Assembly: GCF_022965805.1 (NCBI RefSeq)
Contig: NC_133117.1
Span: 12,610,183-12,674,182, forward strand
DNA length: 64,000 bases
Direction of reading: 5' to 3'
Origin: Primulina eburnea
Lineage: Eukaryota > Streptophyta > Magnoliopsida > Lamiales > Gesneriaceae
The translations under genes and the position numbers were made by a program. Shown here in pieces: positions 1 to 9,248 of the stretch. The notes below the pieces were generated by a model. The model saw only the letters and a program-made list of their open reading frames with translations. It searched no databases and had not been told where the DNA came from. How positions within the stretch are numbered: the first letter of the stretch is position 1; every line of letters starts with the position of its first letter.

Positions 1-2
1 AT

Positions 3-1670
3 TCAGCTTTTGTATCTCAAATCGAACCAACAAAAACTGCCGAAGCTCTTACTGATCCTAATTGGATTAATGCAATGCAAGAAGAGCTAAATCAGTTTGT
101 TCATAACAATGTCTGGAACTTAGTTCCAAGACCAGTTTCTAAAACTGTTATAGGTATAAAATGGGTGTACAGAAACAAACTAAACGAAGATGGTTCAGTT
201 GTGCGCAACAAAGCAAGGTTAGTGGCACAAGGGTATAGACAAGAAGAAGGAATTGATTATGATGAAACATATGCACCAGTTGCAAGACTGGAGGCAATCA
301 GAATATTTCTTGCCTATGCATCCTTCAAAAACTTTAAAGTCTATCAAATGGATGTGAAAAGTGCATTCCTAGCAATCAGAATATTTCTTGCCTATGCATC
401 CTTCAAAAACATTAAAGTCTATCAAATGGATGTGAAAAGTGCGTTCCTAAATGGCCAATTGCAAGAAGAAGTCTACGTTGAACAACCTCCAGGTTTTGCC
501 AATCATAATTTTCCTGATCACGTTTATCATTTAAACAAGGCATTATATGGTCTCAAACAAGCTCCACGGGCTTGGTATGAAACCCTCTCAAAATTCCTAA
601 CTGATCATGATTTTTCTGTTGGATCAGTTGATAAGACTTTGTTTAAATTCTCGAAAAATGATCATATCTTACTTGTTCAAATTTACGTTGATGATATTAT
701 TTTTGGGTCAACTAACCCCAAATTATGCAAGAAATTTTCCAAGCTGATGAAGGATAAATTCGAGATGAGCATGATGGGTGAGCTGACATTCTTTCTTGGT
801 TTACAAGTGAAGCAACTGGATTCAGGAACATTTATTAGTCAAACCAAATATACCAAGGAATTGCTAAGAAAATTTGGCATGGAATCTTGTTCAGCAGCAA
901 GCACTCCAATGAGTTCATCAGTTAAATTAGACACTGATCAAGGGGGAATATCAGTTGAGACGACACTATACAGAGGTTTAATAGGTTCTTTATTGTACCT
1001 AACTGCTAGTCGCCCTGATATTATGTTTGTTGTATGTATATGTGCAAGATTTCAAGCTAACCCTAAGCAATCACATTTTTCTGCGGCCAAACGTATCTTG
1101 AGATATCTTAAAGGCACGGAAAATGTTGGTTTATGGTACTCTAAAGACTCATCTTTCAATTTAGTTGGCTATTCAGATGCAGATTATGCAGGATGCAAAC
1201 TTGATCGTAAAAGTACAAGTGGATCTTGTCAGTTTCTTGGAGACAGACTGATCTCTTGGTTCAGTAAGAAGCAAACATCCATAGCAACTTCCACAACTGA
1301 AGCAGAATATCTTGCTGCTGGAAGCTGCTGTGCCCAACTGCTCTGGATTAAGCAACAACTGAAAGATTATGGTGTTGATGCAAAGGAATCACCAATATTC
1401 TGTGACAACACTAGTACAATAGCTATTGCATACAATCCAGTTCTTCACTCCAGGACTAAGCATATAGATGTCAGACATCATTTCATCAGAGATCATGCAC
1501 AAAAGAAGAACATCAGATTAGAATACGTCTCAACGGAACAACAAGCAGCAGACATCTTCACAAAACCGTTACCAGAGGCTAAGTTTTCTTATTTCCGAAA
1601 TATTCTTGGTTTAATTGATATAACTTCACTAATAGAATTAAGTGCAGAAAATAAGAATACAACAAATTGA
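3..1670 (+). CDS. Copia-1 (Sirevirus-like) pol, C-terminal part: reverse transcriptase and RNase H
   Basis: This is the 3' part of a Ty1/copia polyprotein, which copies element RNA into DNA. It is open from the window's left edge (first full codon at 3) to TGA at 1668-1670, so the N-terminal gag, protease and integrase lie outside the window. An in-frame ATG at 75 is internal, not the real start. Numbered from that ATG, the RT catalytic YVDD is at residues 204-207 (nt 684-695). The RNase H segment with SDADYAGC starts near residue 367, STTEAEY follows, and the conserved copia end ADIFTKPLP starts at residue 492. There is no stop, but a 26-codon tandem duplication (294-449) repeats the segment just before the conserved AFLNG motif, so the enzyme is probably inactive. 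The downstream env-like gene (3504-5481 plus 60366-61034) and the 3' LTR (61255-62232) belong to the same element. The copia assignment is firm; Sirevirus rests on the env-like gene. Confidence 0.93.
   Translation, partial: SAFVSQIEPTKTAEALTDPNWINAMQEELNQFVHNNVWNLVPRPVSKTVIGIKWVYRNKLNEDGSVVRNKARLVAQGYRQEEGIDYDETYAPVARLEAIRIFLAYASFKNFKVYQMDVKSAFLAIRIFLAYASFKNIKVYQMDVKSAFLNGQLQEEVYVEQPPGFANHNFPDHVYHLNKALYGLKQAPRAWYETLSKFLTDHDFSVGSVDKTLFKFSKNDHILLVQIYVDDIIFGSTNPKLCKKFSKLMKDKFEMSMMGELTFFLGLQVKQLDSGTFISQTKYTKELLRKFGMESCSAASTPMSSSVKLDTDQGGISVETTLYRGLIGSLLYLTASRPDIMFVVCICARFQANPKQSHFSAAKRILRYLKGTENVGLWYSKDSSFNLVGYSDADYAGCKLDRKSTSGSCQFLGDRLISWFSKKQTSIATSTTEAEYLAAGSCCAQLLWIKQQLKDYGVDAKESPIFCDNTSTIAIAYNPVLHSRTKHIDVRHHFIRDHAQKKNIRLEYVSTEQQAADIFTKPLPEAKFSYFRNILGLIDITSLIELSAENKNTTN
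294..449 (+). repeat. 78-bp in-frame tandem duplication inside copia RT
   Basis: Copies 294-371 and 372-449 differ at a few positions. They duplicate 26 codons ending in DVKSAFL. Because 78 is divisible by 3, the frame stays open, but the RT fold would contain a repeated segment. Confidence 0.97.
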
Positions 1671-1683
1671 TAATAATATTTCA

Positions 1684-2106
1684 TTAAGAATACCAACGTT
1701 CCCAATTTACAGAAGAAATCATAGATCCAACTGTATCTAGCCATGCCCTAACCCAGTCATTCAACTCATAAATTCGAACTCCAACAAATGCCCTTGACTT
1801 TGAAATCTTATCAACAACATGCCACACCTTCCATAGCATTGCTTCTAAAAGACATTTGTCTTCAACCAAATCATTAACGTGGCTAACCTCAAAACGAGCA
1901 AGGTATTTCAGTGCTCTTCTCTCCTGAGCACGAGTAGGAATGACACCACTGTCACTCACCATCTTCAACTCATCAATCTTTTCCCAGGTTGTCAATACCT
2001 TCTGAAAAACATATTTCTCCATCTTTCTTTTAATTTCAGCTAAACGAGGGGCTGACTGATCAGTCACATGAACATGCGTGCCACTGCATGCATCAGAATC
2101 AGACAT
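1684..2106 (-). CDS. Antisense ORF 1 of copia-1 (140 aa, unknown function)
   Basis: This intact 140-codon ORF runs on the strand opposite to the host element, tail to tail with pol; the two stops are 13 bp apart. The ATG is at 2106-2104 and TAA at 1686-1684. A TATA box (TATAAAT, 2158-2152) lies about 46 bp upstream of the ATG, as expected for a short 5' leader. The product is mixed-charge, with several Trp residues in the C-terminal half, and has no signal peptide, membrane segment or motif I recognise. Antisense ORFs between pol and the 3' LTR are known in some plant LTR retrotransposons, though mainly in other lineages, and their function is unsettled. An intact frame plus a correctly placed TATA box argue against chance. 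It could also be a captured host fragment. Confidence 0.5.
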   Translation of the reverse strand: MSDSDACSGTHVHVTDQSAPRLAEIKRKMEKYVFQKVLTTWEKIDELKMVSDSGVIPTRAQERRALKYLARFEVSHVNDLVEDKCLLEAMLWKVWHVVDKISKSRAFVGVRIYELNDWVRAWLDTVGSMISSVNWERWYS

Positions 2107-2151
2107 GTTGAAATAATTTTGAACTGATCACATTATCACCACTATCATCTC

Positions 2152-2158
2152 ATTTATA
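2152..2158 (-). promoter_or_regulatory. TATA box for antisense ORF 1
   Basis: TATAAAT on the minus strand, 46 bp upstream of the ATG at 2106. This is suitable spacing for a plant pol II promoter with a short leader. Confidence 0.5.
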
Positions 2159-2500
2159 AGAAAAAGGTGTTGAAGAAGTTGAAGAATCACAAGTCAATTA
2201 AATCGACTCTCACATTTACCGAGGACATTTAAGATATCAGTTAATAACAGTTTGAATTTTATTAGTTCATTTATTTACTTATCAAAACTGATGACTGTTA
2301 GCATGTCATTAGATCATATAACAGGATTACATGATCATTGGTCGTAATTTGTTGTTAACCTTTATTGCTGTTTTACTGAATATATAAATGAGTTGCTTAC
2401 TGAGTTCTTAACTAATGTCAGCAAGTGTTTGTGATTATATCTCTTCCAGATCATTGCAGGCAGAAATAAAAGAACAAAGACGATAAAACATAATAAATAT
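2159..2500. other. Noncoding spacer between antisense ORFs
   Basis: AT-rich copia-1 sequence between the promoter of antisense ORF 1 and the probable poly(A) signal of antisense ORF 2. I see no ORF or repeat in it. Confidence 0.5.
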
Positions 2501-2506
2501 TTTATT
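2501..2506 (-). terminator. Possible poly(A) signal of antisense ORF 2
   Basis: AATAAA on the minus strand, 30 nt past the second in-frame stop (2538-2536) of the antisense ORF 2 reading frame. The position fits the extended frame better than the shortened one. Confidence 0.35.
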
Positions 2507-2535
2507 AAGAAGAGGAGCCGGTTACAATTTCATAT

Positions 2536-2892
2536 TCATTCTCCACAGCAATTATCCACAAACTCATCCATGCAGCTAGTGCTGAGGAAGAGGTTTTGCA
2601 GAAATTGTGGGAGAAAGCGGCGGAGGATCTCTAGCTCCTTCAGAAGAAAGAGCTTGTAGAGATAACACTGTTTAAAAAGGTCCACCCCCGCAGGAACCTC
2701 TAGGAGCTCTCACACCTCTTGAAGTTGGGCCTTTCGCCTGAAAGAAGAGACCCGCCCAGAGTAATACAGGAACTCCAGTTCCTGCATCTCCTCCCAGTAA
2801 GGAAGGCTAGCATAGAAGACTTCATCTTCTATGGACTGCTTCCTGGCCTGCAGTGTAAACTGAGCGTCGCTTGAGTTTCCAGCTTCTGCCAT
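2536..2892 (-). pseudogene. Antisense ORF 2 of copia-1, broken by an internal TGA
   Basis: A minus-strand frame starts at ATG 2892-2890 and runs 60 codons to TGA at 2712-2710. The same frame then stays open for another 57 codons to TGA at 2538-2536, just before an AATAAA signal. The simplest reading is one gene of about 118 codons with one nonsense mutation. A TATA box at 2956-2949 lies 57 bp upstream of the ATG. The visible part is acidic and rich in Glu and aromatic residues, without a family I recognise. It lies head to head with the env-like gene (ATG 3504), leaving a 611-bp shared upstream region. It could also be two unrelated short ORFs by chance, but the promoter and poly(A) positions make that less likely. 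Confidence 0.42.
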
Positions 2893-2948
2893 TTTCCTTA
2901 TCTTTGAAACTTACTTGCTGAGATAATTTTGGCTAACCCTTTCACTCT

Positions 2949-2956
2949 TATTTATA
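2949..2956 (-). promoter_or_regulatory. TATA box for antisense ORF 2
   Basis: TATAAATA on the minus strand, 57 bp upstream of the ATG at 2892. Confidence 0.5.
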
Positions 2957-3503
2957 GGCCAAGAGGGAAATGAAAGGACACTTCACTCTGTGACGATTGC
3001 TATGCCGAGCACCATACTCACTTTAATCATTACCGACTATAGCCGTCATTTTGCGTTAATGCATTTATTAAGGGGGAATAGTGGTTCAAGAAGTTAACTG
3101 AGAAGACACTTGTTAGTGAACTCTCGACTGAAAGAACCCAGTCTTATCAACTGATCTACCAGTCGAATTTTCCACTAATCTTCTCATATAAGTTAACTAA
3201 TTAACCAATTATATTTCAAATCAAAAGATGTGACTGTCTGCTAAACTAATGATGAATTTTAATTTATGACGTGGAATCAATTTTAACCGCTCGTTATTTT
3301 ACAAACACGATTATAGCACACGTACACATATTTTTACTCAAAATTTTATTGGACTGACACGTGTCCAAAAATTCAAACAGTCACAAACATTAGTACAATT
3401 ACCCGCTTCATTTCAGTTTTACTTTTCGACTACTTCAAATCATCTTTAGAGCAAGAACTACCTCATCATTCGAATTTTCTTTCAAGAAATTTTTCAGCAT
3501 TCA
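2957..3503. promoter_or_regulatory. Divergent intergenic region with a G-box palindrome
   Basis: This noncoding region separates antisense ORF 2 (minus) from the env-like gene (plus). It contains the perfect palindrome GACACGTGTC at 3356-3365, whose core CACGTG is a G-box of the kind bound by plant bZIP/bHLH factors. I see no clear TATA box on the plus strand before ATG 3504. A shared bidirectional promoter is possible but is inference. Confidence 0.35.
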
Positions 3504-4863
3504 ATGGCGACTCAAATTCCCGCTTTCATGCTAAATGCTATGGCCATCAATTTTGGATCTATCTTATCCTTCGGCGATGCTGAAGTTCAGAAAGTATTTT
3601 AGAAACTTGAAGCTGCTGGTCTAAGAACATTTTTGGGACAATCCTCTCAGGATATCTATCCCAAAGAACTTCAGGATTTCTACTCTTCTGGCGTGATTGA
3701 TTCTGAGGGAAATATCAATTCTACTATCAATGGTCAATTACTGATCATCTCTGAAGATTCTCTTGGTGAATTATTTCTCTTACCTTCTGAAGGAATGGCA
3801 CAACTTTCGGATGTCAAAGCATATGATATTGAGGAAATGCAAACCCTTCTCTCTGCTGATGGACAGAAGATTAAAGTTTCTGATCCTAAAAAAGAACTCA
3901 AGCATGAAGTTCAATTGCTGGCCGATGTAATTGCTAAAGGGCTTTTGGCAAAAGCTGGATCATTTGCTGCCCTAACTTTGGAGAAATTTCAGGCCATTAC
4001 TGTAATAATGGCTAATCACAAATTTAACTGGAAGCATCTCATATTTAATATTTTGAAGAATATGTTTCTGTCTCCTAAACAATCCAAGGGTTTTGCTGTT
4101 CAAATCAGTTATCTGCTGAAAGCAAAAGGTTTAGTGGCTGAGGAATCTGAGAAGACGTCGAAATTTAAGGTGTTCAATGCAAAGAACACGATTCCAATCA
4201 AATCCAAAATGGACATATCTCCTACTCAGTTTGTGCGAATCAAACAGGAAATTGGGACTCAGTTAGCTGCTCCCAAATTAGTCAAGAAAACCAAACGTTG
4301 GCTCAACTGAAGGTTGCCAAAAGGAAGTTGATTTTGAGTACATCAGAGTCAGATAAGACTTCATCACCTCAAATTGCGAAGAAGCCAAGAACTCAAAGGG
4401 TTAAAACTACTTCTGAGGTATCCATTCCTACTGACAAAATGATTTCCTTTACTGATCAGCAGCCTATAGAAGCAGTTCCTCTACAGATTATTCCACAAGC
4501 TGATTCAGTAAGTACCATAAAGAAATCAGTTAGGACCCAAGCTCCTGTTACTCAAATACCTCGACCAATTGGTGTAGCACCTGCCAGACCCAAAGGAATA
4601 AAGTTTGTACAACAGATTGAATCAACTCGAACCGGACTGGAAATTCCTCATATCATGAGTACTGATAAAGGGAAAGGGAAATTGATTGTAGAACCCAGAC
4701 CCTCCAACCCGATTCAAACAAATATTGATCTGGTATGGGGAAAAGTGAACAGTTTTGCTGCTGCAAAGACTAAGTCCTATGATGCTTGGGTAGCCTATCA
4801 TACTGAGGTTTTTGCCAAGCAACTGAAGGAAAAGTCCGAGCTCAGAAAATTCATCAAGCTGGA

Positions 4864-4984
4864 GGCCTTTGTTCTTCGAACTGTCAAAGTTGCCTCTATT
4901 GCTCAAGCCTTAGAGAGGAAAAGTTCGAAGAACAAAGGCCTGTCAAAGTTGCCTCTATTGCTCAAGCCTTAGAGAGGAAAAGTT
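4864..4984 (+). repeat. Direct repeat around an inverted copy (template-switch scar)
   Basis: A 45-bp segment at 4881-4925 is repeated at 4940-4984. Between the copies lies an inverted copy: 17 bases at 4924-4940 are the exact reverse complement of 4864-4880. The net gain is 59 bp and it accounts exactly for the frame change in the env-like gene. Confidence 0.93.
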
Positions 4985-5476
4985 ATTTCTTTGATCAGAT
5001 GAGAGCAAAGAAGTTGGCTCAATTTGTAGCTAAGCGTAAAAACAACTACTTGCCAACTGGTCCTACTGCATATGCTGATCAAGCTGTAATTACTCAGCTT
5101 GACACTGACCTTTTAGGGCTACTTTCTCGAATTAAACTTTGGGAATTGGATCAAGAACTAGTAGTCTACCAAGAAGATTCAGATGATGATGTGGAACTAG
5201 TTGAAGAAGAACCCTCTAACACAACAGAACCATCATCAGCTTTAGTTCTTGTTCCAACTGAAGAGCCAATTTCTGATAAGCTTTCTTCACCACCTGTTGA
5301 ACAACAACTATATACTGAAGCAGAGCTGTCTTTCGCTCATATTGATGAAGTAATTCAAGCCGTGGTAGAGGAATCCCACCTTAGTGGACCAGTGAATGAT
5401 AAAGTTGATCACTCTGTTGATCAAACCAATCCAGAGGTCACTATTCCTTCAGTGGAAATTGTTCCACCAGATCAAT

Positions 5477-5481
5477 CTGCT
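5477..5481. other. Left target site duplication (CTGCT) of the 54.9-kb insertion
   Basis: CTGCT directly precedes the LTR start TGTAGTGCCC at 5482 and matches CTGCT at 60361-60365, directly after the LTR end at 60360. Confidence 0.92.
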
Positions 5482-7347
5482 TGTAGTGCCCAATTTCAAT
5501 GCACGTATAACCCATGCATTCATTTAATTATCCATGCATTCATTTAATTATTAAATCATCTAAATTAATTTTAAATGAGTTTTGGCGATGCATGATTTAT
5601 TTAAATGCATTATTTTAAATTATTTATGTTTATGTGATGCACGTTAAAATGTCTTTCGAGCTTAATGTTTCAGGCGATTATTCGAGGCGAGATCGAGGAA
5701 GAGACCGGTGACGATTGTGACCATTTAAAATATGGTATTTTATTTTAAGTTGAGTTTGGGGGCATTTTAATTAATTTAGTGAGTTTTAGCATTTTTGAAT
5801 CCTAAATTAATTATTTTGTGAGTTTATGATTTTAGAACTTTTAAAGTCTAGTATGGTGTGTGTTATATTTTAATTAAAGAGTTTTATTTAAAGAGGAGTA
5901 AGGATAGTATTTTAATTAAATTGTTATTTGAGTCAACCTTTTTAATTAGCATCTTGATTAGCATTGTTAATTATTAATTAGCAAATTTTACTCCTCCTAA
6001 TTATCTAACACACGCACACACACATTCTGCACACACTAAACTCACGCACACACACACTTTTACACACACCGATGCACGCTCAAACACACACACTTCATCC
6101 ATTCTAGTTTTATTATTTTGAAAGAGAAAAGGTTAGGGTTCTTGTGCACATAGCAGCCGTCCCCCTTCCCTCTCAAATTCCAGAAATTTTCGTAATTTAT
6201 TTCAAGGAAAATCGGTGCCACGTTCGTCCCGGATCAAACCTCGCTCCATCTCCGCTTCGGTGTCATCGTACGGTATTTTAAATATAAAAAAGGCACGTAT
6301 AATCTGTTCTTGCTGTGTCGATCAAGTCATATATTGTATTGCATTGTTTTTATGCGTAAAAGTTATGTATGATGATAGTAGTTTGAGCGGATCATGAATC
6401 GGATCAATTTCGAAGGAAAAATTTTTAGATCTAAAACTCGTTTTTACTGTTCATGTCAAAACTGCGATTTTTCTGTTCATATTTTGGGAAAACGTTCACG
6501 GCAAAAACGTAGAAATTTTCGATACCTTCGATTTGATATATGAATCGAAATTTTTGGACAAATATTGAGCGAGTTATGGCGTTTTTCGTGGGACTGCTCA
6601 AACTGCGTTTTCAGAAAAATTATGTTATTGATACGTTTCTTGAAGTTTTATGTTGCAGGCTTCGTTGGAAACCGACGGGCGATTTTTGCTGCGTACGAGT
6701 ATGTTAGTATCGAGGTTTGTGGTATTTTTAAGGTTTTGAGGTATGTCGTTAGGCGTTTGAATTAGTTTAAAGTCGTAGGAAATCGATTGATGTCAATTGC
6801 GTAATTGGTGTTGCATTGTGTTGTATAGTGGACGTCGTGTTTTGAGGTATTGGTATAAGTTTTGATGCAATGTTATGGTGTCCTAAGAAGGGTCTTAAGG
6901 GGTTGAACCATTATATTCAAGTGTCAATATTGGGTGTGTAGGCAGTGTATAAGATTTCTCGCAGGTTTCGACGTACAGTGGCCACACGGACCCGGACACG
7001 GACCCGAGCACGGGGTCCGTGCCTTTGCTTCCACTTAGTGCGTCTAGGCAGTACGTACACGGACCCCCACCCGGACCCTCACACGGGGTCCGTGTCTTCG
7101 TGTTTCAGTCGATGTCTTCTTCCAGAGCCTACACGGACCCCCATCCGGATCAAAGCACGGGGTCCGTGCCCCTTCATTTTCACGACACGTACCTTACAGT
7201 AGGTAGATGGACCCGTACACATACATAATAAACGCCTGATCAGACACACCACAGTACTGGGCTGACAGGGACGTATCCACTGCCGCATACATAAGATCCC
7301 TGTTCATAATTTAACAGGCCAGTTGGTCCCCGTTCATAATTTAACGG
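5482..7347 (+). mobile_element. Outer 5' LTR of the Tk-A insertion (plus), ending in a palindrome
   Basis: The LTR starts at 5482 and follows the family LTR for about 1.7 kb. The first 800 bp (5482-about 6280) are clearly divergent from the other copies and include a 20-bp duplication near 5510-5550. The inner part is nearly identical to the minus-strand LTR on the other side of the palindrome centre. Near 7220 the order jumps to a short minus-oriented LTR segment (to 7325) rather than continuing. No LTR end is present. Confidence 0.8.
6003..6100 (+). repeat. CA-rich simple repeat
   Basis: Interrupted CA/CACG dinucleotide tract within the LTR. Other LTR copies carry a shorter GT-rich equivalent on the minus strand. 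Confidence 0.85.
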
Positions 7348-8410
7348 ATTGGTCCCCGTTCAACTGGATCAACTGGCCTGTTAAATTATGAACAGGGATC
7401 TTATGTATGCGGCAGTGGATACGTCCCTGTCAGCCCAGTACTGTGGTGTGTCTGATCATGCGTTTATTATGTATGTGTACGGGTCCGTCTACCTACTGTA
7501 AGGTACGTGTCGTGAAAATGAAGGGGCACGGACCCCGTGCTTGGATCCGGATGGGGGTCCGTGTAGGCTCTGGAAGAAGACATCGACTGAAACACGAAGA
7601 CACGGACCCCGTGTGAGGGTCCGGGTGGGGGTCCGTGTACGTACTGCCTAGACGCACTAAGTGGAAGCAAAGGCACGGACCCCGTGCTCGGGTCAGTGTC
7701 CGGGTCCGTGTGGCCACTGTACGTCGAAACCTGCGAGAAATCTTATACACTGCCTACACACCCAATATTGACACTTGAATATAATGGTTCAACCCCTTAA
7801 GACCCTTCTTAGGACACCATAACATTGCATCAAAACTTATACCAACACCTCAAAACACGACGTCCACTATACAACACAATGCAACACCAATTACGCAATT
7901 GACATCAATCGATTTCCTACGACTTTAAACTAATTCAAACGCCTAACGACATACCTCAAAACCTTAAAAATACCACAAACCTCGATACTAACATACTCGT
8001 ACGCAGCAACAATCGCCCGTCGGTTTCCAACGAAGCCTGCAACAAAAAACTTCAAGAAACGTATCAATAACATAATTTTTCTGAAAACGCAGTTTGAGCA
8101 GTCCCACGAAAAACGCCATAACTCGCTCAATATTTGTCCAAAAATTTCGAATCATATATCAAATCGAAGGTATCGAAAAGTTCTACGTTTTTTCCGTTGA
8201 ACGTTTTCCCAAAATATGAACAGAAAAATCGCAGTTTTGACATGAACAGTAAAAACGAGTTTTAGATCTAAAAATTTTTCCTTCGAAATTGATCCGATTC
8301 ATGATCCGCTCAAACTACTATCATCATACATAACTTTTACGCATAAAAACAATGCAATACAATATATGACTTGATCGACACAGCAAGAACAGATTATACG
8401 TGCCTTTTTA
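6285..8410. repeat. 2.1-kb palindrome centred near 7347
   Basis: Left arm 6285-7325 and right arm 7370-8410 are reverse complements with roughly a dozen mismatches by eye, around a 44-nt loop (7326-7369). Symmetry continues outward at lower identity to 5482 and 9212. Each arm carries the same internal orientation switch (about 7222 and 7473), so the switch predates arm duplication or the arms were homogenised. Confidence 0.9.
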
Positions 8411-9212
8411 ACGATAAACGTTACCGAACGACGACACCAAAGCGGAGATAGGAGCGAGGTTGAACCGGGACGATCGTGGCACCGTTTTTCCTTGAAAATA
8501 ACCAACGAAAATCGCTGGGAATATTGAATAAAAGGGGCGGCTGCTGTTTTGCAAAGAACCCTAAGCTTTTTCTCTCAAAAATAATACAAATTAGAATGGA
8601 TTGAAGAGTGTGTGTTTTGTGCGTGTGATTACTGCGTGTAAAAGTGTGTTGGTGTGTGTTTTGAGCGCTAATGTGCGTGTGAGTGTTAATAATTAAAAGT
8701 TGCTAATGACTAATTGACAACTTAATAAAAAAAATACTAACTTTCCCTTAACTTTAACACAACTCTAATAAAAATAAATAGTGCAAGTGCTAAACTTAAA
8801 AGTTTAAAAGTCTTAAAATTACTAAATAATTATCTTATACTTTAAAATACTAACATCTCATAAAATACTAATTTTAAAAGTTTTAAACTCTTAAAATTGC
8901 TAAATAATGATTTAGGCTCAAAAATGCTAAAACTCACTAAATTATTTAAAAATGCCCCCAAACTCAACTTAAAATAGAATACCACGTTTTAAATTGCCAA
9001 AATCGTCACCGGGTCTTTTCCTCAATCCCGCTTCGAATAATCGCCTGAAACATGAAACTCGACAAACGTTTTAACGCGCATCACATAAACATAAATAATT
9101 TAGAATAATGCAAATAAATCATGCATCGCTAAAACTCATTTAAAATTAATTTAAATGATTAAATAATTAAATGAATGCATGGGTTATACGTGCATTGAAA
9201 TTGGGCACTACA
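7348..9212 (-). mobile_element. 3' LTR of Tk-A element 1 (minus), truncated by the palindrome
   Basis: The LTR start (TGTAGTGCCC on the minus strand) is at 9212, next to the polypurine tract of element 1. Homology to the 5' LTR 13946-16749 runs to about 7475 with roughly 20 differences by eye, about 1 percent. Beyond that the rearranged palindrome core replaces the last kilobase. Confidence 0.87.
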
Positions 9213-9225
9213 GTTCCTCCCCCAC
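9213..9225 (-). other. Polypurine tract of element 1
   Basis: GTGGGGGAGGAAC on the minus strand directly abuts the 3' LTR start at 9212. This is the primer site for plus-strand DNA synthesis. The upstream motif TTCGAGGACGAAAT (9234-9247) is common in this retrotransposon group. Confidence 0.85.
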
Positions 9226-9248
9226 TTATAAAAATTTCGTCCTCGAAA

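Larger units (their letters stand above)
3504..5481 (+). pseudogene. Copia-1 env-like gene, 5' half, split by the gypsy insertion
   Basis: This is the first part of the extra gene that follows pol in Sirevirus-type copia elements, called env-like by position; its role is unknown. ATG 3504 starts a frame broken three ways. There is an in-frame TAG at 3600-3602 (codon 33), a one-base shift near 4290-4310 where the open frame changes, and a 59-bp insertion (4926-4984) after which the frame changes again and continues to 5481. The N-terminal region (to about 4300) is a compact helical-looking domain. It is followed by a Lys/Ser/Thr/Pro-rich linker and then an acidic stretch (about 5180-5260). The gene stops at the TSD CTGCT (5477-5481) where a Tekay LTR begins. 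The remaining 3' part is at 60366-61034, in phase with this end. The protein resembles a family I recall from Gesneriaceae genomes. Confidence 0.8.

Noticed and set aside
4622..4906. 94-codon antisense frame within the env-like gene
   Set aside because: It overlaps the better-supported env-like frame and, unlike the 1684-2892 ORFs, has no nearby promoter.
6945..7750. Repeated Arg/Thr/Pro-rich open frames of 60-106 codons in the LTR dyad arrays, on both strands
   Set aside because: They arise from GC-rich inverted repeats read in either direction, lack consistent starts, and recur wherever the array occurs. They are not genes.
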